6,837 nucleotides of DNA from Caldilineales bacterium (GCA_021463315.1 JAJTXO010000206.1:1-6837); one strand, 5' to 3'. Positions 1 through 5,872 are shown, numbered from the stretch's first letter. Notes: generated by a model from the sequence alone, not told the origin. Made by a program: numbers and translations.

Positions 1-182
1 GGGCGTCCCGCCCGCTCTATCGATCCCCGGGCGTCCCGCCCGCTCCATCGATCCCCGGGCGTCCCGCCCGTTCCATCGATCCCCGGGCGTCCCGCCCGCT
101 CCATCGATCCCCGGGCGTCCCGCCCGCTCCATCGATCCCCGGGCGTCCCGCCCGCTCCGTCGATCCCCGGGCGTCCCGCCCG
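1..182. repeat. 28-bp tandem repeat array (six full units plus a partial one)
   Basis: Units begin at 1, 29, 57, 85, 113 and 141, and a 14-bp partial unit begins at 169. Each starts GGGCGTCCCGCCCG and ends near ATCGATCCCC. The few differences lie in the middle (CTCTATCGAT, TTCCATCGAT, CTCCGTCGAT variants). Every unit contains a GGGCG-TCC-CGCCC mini-hairpin and an ATCGAT palindrome. There are no spacers, so it is not CRISPR. The array starts at the window edge and probably extends left. Function unknown. Confidence 0.95.
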
Positions 183-197
183 GCGCGGCGATGACGC

Positions 198-209
198 CTG
201 ATCGATCAG
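198..209. repeat. 12-bp perfect palindrome CTGATCGATCAG
   Basis: This perfect palindrome lies between the tandem array and the terminator upstream of dnaB. It contains the same ATCGAT core as the 28-bp units and two overlapping GATC sites. It may be a protein-binding site or the degenerate edge of the array; nothing in the sequence decides between these. Confidence 0.4.
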
Positions 210-225
210 CGCCAGATGATCTAAC

Positions 226-254
226 GGCGAGGTGACCAGCCTCGCCTTGTTTTT
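226..254 (+). terminator. Rho-independent terminator upstream of dnaB
   Basis: A perfect 7-bp stem, GGCGAGG (226-232) with CCTCGCC (240-246), encloses a 7-nt loop and is followed by TTGTTTTT (247-254). It ends 41 nt before the dnaB start codon. It would stop transcripts arriving from the left, or act as an attenuator if the dnaB promoter lies upstream of it. No convincing promoter is visible between 255 and 295, which is very GC-rich. Confidence 0.75.
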
Positions 255-295
255 CGGTGCGACGCCCCCGCTCAGGCTCGCGCCCGGAGATCGCC

Positions 296-2233
296 ATGGA
301 CAGTGGCTTTGCAGACCTCACAACTTCCTCCCGCGACCGCCTGGTGCCGGCCAACCCCGAGGCCGAGCAGGCCGTGCTGGGCTCGATTCTGATCGATCCC
401 GACGCCGTGATCCGCGTGGCCGCGTTCCTCAAGGCGGACGATTTCTACCAGGAAAAGAACGGGTGGATCTATCAGGCGATTCTCGACCTGCACGAGCGCC
501 GCGAGCCGGCCGACTTCCTCACCGTCACCGACGAGCTGGACCGGCGTCGCCAGTTGGACGAGGTGGGCGGGCCGGCCTATGTGATGGACCTGATCAACGC
601 GGTGCCCACGGCCATCCACGTGGAGCACTACGCGCGCATCGTGGAACGCACCTCGGTGCTGCGCAAGCTGATCCGCGCGGCCGGCCAGATCGCCCAGATC
701 GCCTACGAGGAGACCACCGAGGACATCGGCGAAGTGGTCGACCGCGCGGAGCAGATCGTCTTCAGCGTGGCCGAACGACGGGCCCAGCGCGATCTGGTGG
801 CCGTGCGCACGCTGATGGGCGACGTGGTGGATCGCATCGACTTTCTCTACCACCATCGCGGCGAGATTCTGGGGGTGCCCACCGGCTTCAAGCTGCTGGA
901 CAAGATGCTGGGCGGCTTGCAGAAAAGCGACTTGGTGATCTTGGCCGCCCGGCCGGGCGTCGGAAAAACCAGCCTGGCCATCTCCCTGGCGCAGAACGCG
1001 GCCCGCAAGTATAGCAAGCGGGTGGCGGTCTTCAGCCTGGAGATGTCCAACGAGCAGTTGGTGCAGCGCATGCTGTCGGCCGAGACCGGCATCGACTCGC
1101 AGCGGCTGCGGCTGGGCGACATCCAGGGCGAAGAGGAGTGGCATCGCCTGATGGAGGCCGCCGGCGCGCTCTCCGACGCGCCTATCTTCATCGACGACAC
1201 GCCGGCTGTGTCGGCCATGGAGCTGCGCACCAAGGCGCGGCGGCTCTACGCCGAGCACGACCTGGACCTGATCGTGGTGGACTATCTGCAGCTCATGCAG
1301 GGCGACCGCCGCTCCGAAAACCGCGTGCAGGAGATCAGCGCCATCTCGCGCGGCCTCAAAGGGCTGGCCCGCGAGCTGAACGTGCCCGTCCTGGCCCTCA
1401 GCCAGCTCTCGCGCGCCGTAGAGACCCGGCAAGATAAGCGACCGATTCTGTCCGACCTTCGTGAGTCGGGCTGCCTGAGTGGCGACTCGCTGGTGGCTTT
1501 GGCTGACACAGGCGAGCGGGCACCCATGTCCCAGCTTGTTGGTAAGTCAGGTTTCCGAATATGGGCACTGAACGAGAATACTTTCAAGATTGAACCAGCC
1601 GAGGTCAGCCGAGCGTTCTCCACGGGCATCAAACCGGTACATCGCCTTGTTACAGGGCTGGGGCGCGAAATTTGTGCTACTGGCAACCATCCGTTCCGGT
1701 CTTTTGGCGGATGGAAGCGACTAGATCAACTCCAAGTCGGTGACCGTATTGCAGTCCCTGCCATGCAGCGCAACGCCGTCACCACTCGCCAGATGCAGCC
1801 AGCCCTTGGATCAGCTTACTCCGGCACAGGTCTTTACAAACAAGACGTGAGCAGAGAGCGGGCCCATCGACTGGCATCTGCAGTGGGAGGCGATGAGCGC
1901 CTTATGAATCTTGCATCGAGTGATGTCTATTGGGACGATGTCGTGGCAATCGAGTTCGCAGGCGAGGAAGATGTCTTCGACCTTACTGTACCCGGCCACA
2001 ACAACTTCGTTGCCAACGACATCATCGTGCATAACAGTATCGAGCAGGACGCGGACGTCGTGATGTTCATCTACCGCGAGGAGATGTACAATGAGGAGAC
2101 CGACAAGCAAAACATCGCCGACGTGATCATCGCCAAACACCGCAACGGCCCCACCGGCTCCGTCTCACTCTTCTTCCGCAAAGAGCTCACCCAGTTCCGC
2201 GATCTGGAGATGCGACGCGAGGAGCTGGAGTAG
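296..2233 (+). CDS. dnaB: Replicative DNA helicase DnaB, interrupted by an intein
   Basis: This is the hexameric 5'-3' helicase that unwinds DNA ahead of the replication fork. The precursor is 645 aa; removing the 188-aa intein leaves 457 aa, a normal DnaB length. The DnaB N-terminal domain covers about residues 19-120 (VPANPEAEQAVLGSIL). The RecA-like helicase domain starts near 205, with Walker A ARPGVGKT at 218-225 (Lys224) and Walker B LIVVDYLQL with Asp329. The sequence SDLRESG is broken by the intein and resumes as SIEQDADVVMFIYREE; the KHRNGPTG region near the C terminus is also present. I chose the ATG at 296 because GGAG at 286-289 is well spaced and the N terminus fits the family; a GTG at 257 would add 13 unconserved residues. 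The dnaD-like and loader genes follow on the same strand. Identification is secure. Confidence 0.97.
   Translation: MDSGFADLTTSSRDRLVPANPEAEQAVLGSILIDPDAVIRVAAFLKADDFYQEKNGWIYQAILDLHERREPADFLTVTDELDRRRQLDEVGGPAYVMDLINAVPTAIHVEHYARIVERTSVLRKLIRAAGQIAQIAYEETTEDIGEVVDRAEQIVFSVAERRAQRDLVAVRTLMGDVVDRIDFLYHHRGEILGVPTGFKLLDKMLGGLQKSDLVILAARPGVGKTSLAISLAQNAARKYSKRVAVFSLEMSNEQLVQRMLSAETGIDSQRLRLGDIQGEEEWHRLMEAAGALSDAPIFIDDTPAVSAMELRTKARRLYAEHDLDLIVVDYLQLMQGDRRSENRVQEISAISRGLKGLARELNVPVLALSQLSRAVETRQDKRPILSDLRESGCLSGDSLVALADTGERAPMSQLVGKSGFRIWALNENTFKIEPAEVSRAFSTGIKPVHRLVTGLGREICATGNHPFRSFGGWKRLDQLQVGDRIAVPAMQRNAVTTRQMQPALGSAYSGTGLYKQDVSRERAHRLASAVGGDERLMNLASSDVYWDDVVAIEFAGEEDVFDLTVPGHNNFVANDIIVHNSIEQDADVVMFIYREEMYNEETDKQNIADVIIAKHRNGPTGSVSLFFRKELTQFRDLEMRREELE
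1472..2035 (+). other. DnaB mini-intein (188 aa, no homing endonuclease)
   Basis: A self-splicing protein insert, excised from DnaB after translation. It begins at Cys1 (precursor residue 393, CLSGDSLVAL) and ends HN (579-580); the next extein residue is Ser. Block A is the Cys1 region. Block B is ATGNHPF, with Thr, Asn and His at intein positions 70, 72 and 73. Block F is DVFDLTVPGHNNFVAND, and block G is IIVHN. The join RESG / SIEQDAD is the site used by the Synechocystis and Rhodothermus DnaB inteins, from family knowledge. No LAGLIDADG motif is present; about 75 residues between blocks B and F may be the remnant. GC is about 55% against about 65% in the surrounding exteins, which suggests later acquisition. 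In block F the usual His before NF is Asn, with a His one place earlier. Confidence 0.95.
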
Positions 2234-2349
2234 ACACGGTGACACGGTGACAAGGTGACAAGGTGACAAGGTGACAAGGAAGGCGCCTTCCGGCCTTGTG
2301 TACTTGTCTCCTTGTCTACTTCCTACTTCCTACTTGTCTACTTCCTACC
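2234..2349. repeat. 8-bp tandem repeats forming a large imperfect inverted repeat
   Basis: Just after the dnaB stop, an 8-bp unit (ACACGGTG, then ACAAGGTG) runs about six times (2234-2279). It meets a perfect 14-bp palindrome, GGAAGGCGCCTTCC (2278-2291). The other side (2292-2349) is a pyrimidine-rich run of CCTTGTCT, TACTTGTC and CTTCCTA units, largely complementary to the first arm. The whole could fold into a hairpin of roughly 40 bp with bulges. It ends at the dnaD-like start codon, leaving that gene without a purine-rich ribosome binding site. It may slow or stop transcription between the two genes. Confidence 0.8.
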
Positions 2350-3078
2350 ATGAACCCATTCCCCGGCTTCCCGGCCGGCAAGCAGACGCTGGTGAAGGTG
2401 CCCAACACCTTTTTCACCGAGCTGCTGCCGGCCATCGACGATCTGGCTGAACTGAAGGTCACCCTGCACTGCATCTGGCTATTGAGCCACAAGCAGGGCG
2501 ATCTGCGCTACACGCGGCTGGCCGAGATCGCGGTCGACGACCGCTTCATGGCCGGCCTGGCCGCGCAGCCAGAGCAGGCCATCGCGGCCTTGCGCCGCGG
2601 GCTGGAGCTGGCCGAGGGCCGCGGGACGCTGCTGCGGGTCAAGGTGCGTCAGAGCGGCGAAGAGGAAGCGTGGTATTTTCTCAACAGCGAGCATGGCCGC
2701 GCCGCGGTGGAGCGCATCCAGCACGGCGACCTGCACAGCCTGGCCGAGCCGCTGCCGGAAGATATCAGCCTGCGCACCCAGCGGCCGCACGTCTACCTGC
2801 TCTACGAGCAAAACATCGGCATGATCCAGCCCATGCTGGCCGAGGAATTGCGCGAGGCCGAGCGCACCTACCCGCAGAGCTGGCTGGAGGACGCGTTCCG
2901 CATCGCGGTGGAGCTGAACGTCCGCCACTGGAAATATATCCGCACCATTTTGGAGCGTTGGGCCGCCGAGGGCAAGGACCATGGAATCGATCAGCGACAC
3001 GATGCAGAGGATGACAGCTACGAGGCGCTCAAGCGACGATATGTCCCCGAAGGCTACGAAGACATCATCGTCCACTGA
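2350..3078 (+). CDS. DnaD-domain primosomal protein
   Basis: A 242-aa protein. Its C-terminal half carries the DnaD / DnaB-like domain at about residues 149-208: YEQNIGMIQP at 152-161, then NVRHWKYIRTILERWAAEG at 190-208, followed by a short acidic and basic tail. In Firmicutes this domain binds DNA and helps primosome assembly before helicase loading. The N-terminal 130 residues are probably a winged-helix region, but no diagnostic motif is visible there. The ATG at 2350 is preferred because the 18 residues of the upstream extension are encoded by the pyrimidine repeat. No Shine-Dalgarno precedes it. The end overlaps the next gene by up to 98 nt, which suggests translational coupling. Its position between dnaB and a DnaC-like ATPase supports a helicase-loading role. 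Confidence 0.85.
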   Translation: MNPFPGFPAGKQTLVKVPNTFFTELLPAIDDLAELKVTLHCIWLLSHKQGDLRYTRLAEIAVDDRFMAGLAAQPEQAIAALRRGLELAEGRGTLLRVKVRQSGEEEAWYFLNSEHGRAAVERIQHGDLHSLAEPLPEDISLRTQRPHVYLLYEQNIGMIQPMLAEELREAERTYPQSWLEDAFRIAVELNVRHWKYIRTILERWAAEGKDHGIDQRHDAEDDSYEALKRRYVPEGYEDIIVH

Positions 3079-4402
3079 GCCCACGGGCTTCGTGGACGCG
3101 GAGGTGTGCCCGATCTGCGGCGACCAGGGCTTCGTGGTGCTGGACCTGCCCGTGGGGCATCCCGACTTCGGCCGCGCGCAGCCCTGCCGCTGCCGCCAGG
3201 CCGACATCGCCCTGCGCCGTCAGGTGGAGCTGACCAAGGTCAGCAACCTGAACCAGATGCGCGACATGACCTTCGAGACCTTCCGGCCCGACGGGGTGGG
3301 GTTGAACGAGGAGCAGCGTCAGAACCTGCGCCGCGCCTTCGACAAGGCGCGGCTCTTTGCGGCCCGCCCCGAAGGCTGGCTGCTCTTTACCGGGACCTAT
3401 GGCTGCGGCAAGACCCATTTGGCTGTGGCCATCGCGCACGAGGTGCTGCGCCGCGGCCAGTCGGCGCTCTTTGTGGTGACCCCCGATCTGTTGGACCACC
3501 TGCGCGCGGCCTTTGGCCCCAGCTCCGAGACCAGCTTCGACGAACGTTTCGAGACCGTGCGCCAGACGCCGCTGCTGATCCTGGACGATTTCGGCAGCCA
3601 GAGCGCCACCCCCTGGGCCAAGGAAAAGCTGTTCCAACTGCTCAACTACCGCTACACCGCGCATTTGCCCACGGTGATCACCACCAACCTGCGGCTGAGC
3701 GAGATCGAGCCGCGCCTGCGCTCCCGGCTGGCCGATCCTGATCTGTCCACCGTGATACCGATGACCGCGCCCGACTTCCGCTCCAGTGGCGATTCCAGTG
3801 GCCAGGAGCTGAGCACGTTGGCGCTGCACAAGGAGCAGACCTTCGAGAGCTTCGATCTGCGGCGCGAGGAGCTGCCGGTGGAGGCGGCCAAGAGCCTGGC
3901 CGAGGCCAAGGCCGCAGCCGAGGCCTTCACAGCCCACGCCCACGGCTGGCTGGTGCTGATCGGCCCCTACGGCTGCGGCAAGACCCATCTGGCCGCGGCC
4001 ATCGCCAACCGCCGCCTGCAGGAACAGCACGAGCGCACCATGTTCGTGGTGACGCCCGACCTGCTGGACTACCTGCGCGCAGCCTTCAGCCCCAACAGCG
4101 CCGCGCCGCTGGACATTCGCTTCGAGGAGGTGCGCCGCGCGCCGCTGCTGGTCCTGGACGATCTGGGCACCGAGAGCGCCACCCCCTGGGCGCGGGAGAA
4201 GCTGTTTCAACTGCTCAACTTTCGCTACGCCGCGCGGCTGCCCACGGTGATCACCAGCAGCACGCCGGTGGAGGAGCTGGACCCGCGCCTGGCCAGCCGT
4301 ATGCTGGACACCAGCCGCTGCACCATCGTCTCGATCCTGGCCCCCAGCTATCGCGGCGGTCAGGCGCAGCGGGCGCAGAAGCGAACAGGAAGGGGCAGGT
4401 GA
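2981..4402 (+). CDS. DnaC/DnaI-like helicase loader with two tandem AAA+ domains
   Basis: Up to 473 aa from 2981. An N-terminal zinc ribbon (Cys43, Cys46, Cys69, Cys71; CPICG and PCRC) precedes two AAA+ modules of the DnaC/DnaI/IstB type. Module 1 has GTYGCGKTH at 138-146, LLILDDFG at 198-205, sensor-1 VITTN at 232-236 and an SRL arginine near 249. Module 2 has GPYGCGKTH at 328-336, LLVLDDLG at 389-396, VITSS at 423-427 and SRM near 440. The modules are clearly similar along their length and about 190 residues apart, so this is an internal duplication. Typical loaders have one module. Location beside dnaB and a DnaD-like gene supports helicase loading rather than an IstB transposition role. 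The start is uncertain: ATGs lie at 2981, 3002, 3011 and 3041, and none has a well-spaced ribosome binding site. The 3041 start would give 453 aa and a 38-nt overlap. Confidence 0.88.
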   Translation: MESISDTMQRMTATRRSSDDMSPKATKTSSSTEPTGFVDAEVCPICGDQGFVVLDLPVGHPDFGRAQPCRCRQADIALRRQVELTKVSNLNQMRDMTFETFRPDGVGLNEEQRQNLRRAFDKARLFAARPEGWLLFTGTYGCGKTHLAVAIAHEVLRRGQSALFVVTPDLLDHLRAAFGPSSETSFDERFETVRQTPLLILDDFGSQSATPWAKEKLFQLLNYRYTAHLPTVITTNLRLSEIEPRLRSRLADPDLSTVIPMTAPDFRSSGDSSGQELSTLALHKEQTFESFDLRREELPVEAAKSLAEAKAAAEAFTAHAHGWLVLIGPYGCGKTHLAAAIANRRLQEQHERTMFVVTPDLLDYLRAAFSPNSAAPLDIRFEEVRRAPLLVLDDLGTESATPWAREKLFQLLNFRYAARLPTVITSSTPVEELDPRLASRMLDTSRCTIVSILAPSYRGGQAQRAQKRTGRGR

Positions 4403-4432
4403 CCGGTTGTACGTTCGGTTTTGACAACCGGT
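4402..4432. promoter_or_regulatory. Operator-like 9-bp inverted repeat overlapping a -35 box
   Basis: ACCGGTTGT (4402-4410) and ACAACCGGT (4424-4432) are perfect inverted repeats 13 bp apart. The right arm overlaps the TTGACA at 4421-4426. That placement suits a repressor site. It also starts at the stop codon of the loader gene, so it could be a weak terminator, but no T-run follows it. Confidence 0.5.
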
Positions 4433-4449
4433 ATAACTTCAGTTATATT
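4421..4449 (+). promoter_or_regulatory. Near-consensus sigma70 promoter
   Basis: TTGACA (4421-4426), a 17-nt spacer and TATATT (4444-4449) form an almost ideal housekeeping promoter. Transcription would begin around 4456, at the left edge of the 111-bp repeat element, and would meet the element's hairpin and T-run within about 100 nt. There is no open reading frame immediately downstream. Confidence 0.7.
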
Positions 4450-4454
4450 GGCGG

Positions 4455-4565
4455 TATCATCTCAATAGATTGGGGAAGACTTCCGAAGTCTTATGGGCTG
4501 TGAGCCCGTATTGAACAAACCTGCGCAGACTTCGGAAGTCTCGACCCCGGTTTTTTGAGATGACA
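4455..4565 (+). mobile_element. 111-bp palindromic repeat element, copy 1 (MITE-like)
   Basis: The ends are imperfect terminal inverted repeats, TATCATCTCAA and TTGAGATGACA. If the flanking GG and CC are included, they match at 12 of 13 positions. Inside are two mutually complementary palindromes, AAGACTTCCGAAGTCTT (4476-4492) and AGACTTCGGAAGTCT (4527-4541). A copy with roughly 90% identity lies at 6297-6405. The element has no coding capacity. No target duplication is visible around this copy. Confidence 0.85.
4472..4556 (+). terminator. Terminator-like hairpin inside repeat copy 1
   Basis: GGGG (4472-4475) plus the 15-nt palindrome at 4477-4491 can pair with the palindrome at 4527-4541 plus CCCC (4545-4548). 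The long stem is followed by GG and six T (4551-4556). The loop holds a small hairpin, GGGCT-GTG-AGCCC (4495-4507). The T-run lies only on the + side, so it should terminate rightward transcription. The two palindromes could also fold as separate short hairpins. Confidence 0.6.
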
Positions 4566-4642
4566 CCATGCTGAGGATAGAAGAGGGTCTGCGTTTGATC
4601 TTCTCCCTGCGATGACTCTGTTTCCCCTGTCGCCGTGAACTA

Positions 4643-4651
4643 TGCTATACT
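4643..4651 (+). promoter_or_regulatory. Extended -10 promoter for the SH3 protein gene
   Basis: TGCTATACT is an extended -10 element (TGnTATACT). No good -35 is seen 17 nt upstream. Transcription would begin near 4658, giving a structured leader of about 200 nt before the start codon at 4859. It lies downstream of the terminator in repeat copy 1, so it is the likelier promoter for the SH3 gene. Confidence 0.45.
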
Positions 4652-4666
4652 GCTGGGCGTGTAACG

Positions 4667-4698
4667 GGCTGGCTGCACGGGTTGCCGTGACGCCAGCC
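4667..4698 (+). other. Leader hairpin upstream of the SH3 protein gene
   Basis: GGCTGGC (4667-4673) pairs with GCCAGCC (4692-4698). After a 2x2 internal loop, CACGG (4676-4680) pairs with CCGTG (4685-4689) around a GTTG tetraloop. CTGCAC at 4673-4678 could instead pair with GTGCAG at 4711-4716, so two folds are possible. It starts about 10 nt after the predicted transcription start. It matches no riboswitch class that I recognise. Confidence 0.5.
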
Positions 4699-4729
4699 TG
4701 TCTTTGCCGGGTGCAGGGCGGCATTGCGT

Positions 4730-4814
4730 AGACTTCGGAAGTCGCCGACTTGTGGCGAAAGCGAGCTCTGCGCCAACGCCTACTCTGCGCCTGAACCGGC
4801 GACTTCCGAAGTCT
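4730..4814. repeat. 85-bp element with perfect 18-bp inverted repeats
   Basis: AGACTTCGGAAGTCGCCG (4730-4747) and its exact reverse complement (4797-4814) bracket a 49-bp centre. The arms carry the same GACTTC/GAAGTC palindrome core as the 110-bp elements at 4455 and 6297, with the centre-base order reversed, but without the ATCTCAA ends or the T-run. It lies in the leader of the SH3 gene, ending 44 nt before the start codon. It is probably a related repeat family member. Confidence 0.8.
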
Positions 4815-4858
4815 CAGGCCGACTGCCCGGCAACCAAGACCCAAACGAGGTGATTTCA

Positions 4859-5848
4859 ATGCGTCGCAACACAACTATGCTGCTGGCCGTAGCCGCTCTG
4901 ATTCTGATGATCGCGCCCGCCTGCGCGCTGGGCAACCTGGTGGCCCGCAACGACACCGGCCCCGCGCCCACGCCCAGCTTCACGCCCAAGCCAACCTTTA
5001 CGGCGACGGTTCCGGTGATCGAGGAGCCGATCGTGGCCCCCACCTTCACCCCCACCAGCACCCCCGATGCCACGCCGACCCCGGCGGACACCCCCACGCC
5101 CGAGGCGTCGCCGACCCCCGAAGCGACGGCTACGCCGGAAACCGCGCGGCTGGTGATCAACAACCCCACGTTGAACGTGCGCAGCGGCCCCGGCACCAAC
5201 TACAGCGCCATCGGCCAGGCGCGCAACGGCGAGCGCTACGATGTGACCGGCAAGAACGCAGCCAGCAACTGGTACCAGATCAACTTCAACGGCCAGACCG
5301 GCTGGGTGGCTGGCCAGTACGTGGCCATCGAGGGCGACCCGGGCGCCATCCAGGTGGCGGGCAACATCCCTGCGCCGCCCGTCCAGCCGACGCGGCCCCC
5401 CGCGCCGACCGCTGCGCCGCAGCCCACCACGCCGCCCGCGCCCGTTGCGCCGCCCGCGCCGTCCTATCCCTTCTCGCTGGTCAAGGGCGCCGAGCGCTGT
5501 GATCCCAACGCCGATCAGACCTATTTCAACGGTTTCGTGCGCCGACGCGACAACTCCCCCATGAACGGCGTCTGTGTTCATGTGGCTTACTACGGCCCGC
5601 GCAACACCAAATGCTCCGGCTGCGACAACGTCGGCGACGGCGTGTGGGGCTTCTCCCCCTTCGGCGGCCCCGCGCCGGCCGGCACCACGGTAGAGATCTT
5701 CGTGGTGACCTGTCCCTCGGCGATGCCGGTCGGCGGCCAGACCATCGAGTCCGGCTTTGGCGATCTGACGCCGCAGTCAGACAAATGGACGCATACCGTC
5801 ACCACCAGCGAGCAGTGTACCGGCATCACCTTCGTATCCAACCAATGA
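4859..5848 (+). CDS. Exported SH3b-domain protein with Thr/Pro-rich linkers
   Basis: A 329-aa secreted or lipid-anchored protein. Residues 1-24 form a signal peptide (RRN, then a hydrophobic stretch to APACALG). Cys22 could be a lipidation site, but APAC is a weak lipobox. A Thr/Pro linker (34-95) leads to a bacterial SH3 domain at about 97-158 (LNVRSGPGTNYSAIGQ, then WYQINFNGQTGWVAGQYV), a fold that often binds cell-wall peptide. A second Pro-rich linker (171-202) leads to a 125-residue C-terminal domain that I do not recognise. It has six cysteines (214, 239, 252, 255, 285, 320), possibly disulfide-bonded. The ATG at 4859 has GAGGTGA at 4847-4853 and a proper signal peptide; a longer frame from 4724 would run through the repeat element. 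Envelope location is well supported; function is unknown. Confidence 0.85.
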   Translation: MRRNTTMLLAVAALILMIAPACALGNLVARNDTGPAPTPSFTPKPTFTATVPVIEEPIVAPTFTPTSTPDATPTPADTPTPEASPTPEATATPETARLVINNPTLNVRSGPGTNYSAIGQARNGERYDVTGKNAASNWYQINFNGQTGWVAGQYVAIEGDPGAIQVAGNIPAPPVQPTRPPAPTAAPQPTTPPAPVAPPAPSYPFSLVKGAERCDPNADQTYFNGFVRRRDNSPMNGVCVHVAYYGPRNTKCSGCDNVGDGVWGFSPFGGPAPAGTTVEIFVVTCPSAMPVGGQTIESGFGDLTPQSDKWTHTVTTSEQCTGITFVSNQ

Positions 5849-5872
5849 TGCCAGGGTCAGAGAGCGCGGATC

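Noticed and set aside
1..182. CRISPR array
   Set aside because: The 28-bp units are directly adjacent with no variable spacers.
232..1014. 260-aa frame on the + strand
   Set aside because: It overlaps dnaB in another frame, is very rich in Arg and Gly, and has no recognisable motif: a shadow of GC-rich coding DNA.
272..1432. 386-aa frame on the - strand
   Set aside because: Antisense shadow of dnaB, whose + frame has clear family motifs.
1472..2035. dnaB broken by an insertion (pseudogene)
   Set aside because: The insert is in frame and has intein splicing motifs at both ends, so the host protein is restored by splicing.
2296..2349. 18-residue N-terminal extension of the DnaD-like protein
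   Set aside because: It would encode the pyrimidine repeat; the domain fits a start at 2350.
3065..4210. 381-aa frame on the - strand
   Set aside because: Antisense of the loader gene with low-complexity Gly, Ala and Gln content; no motif.
2981..4402. IstB transposition protein
   Set aside because: There is no IstA transposase nearby, and the context is dnaB plus a DnaD-like gene, so a helicase loader is more likely.
4724..4858. 45-residue N-terminal extension of the SH3 protein
   Set aside because: It would start at TTG and encode the inverted-repeat element; the ATG at 4859 has a good ribosome binding site and signal peptide.
4491..4874. 127-aa frame on the - strand
   Set aside because: It runs through two palindromic repeats and promoter-like DNA and resembles no family.
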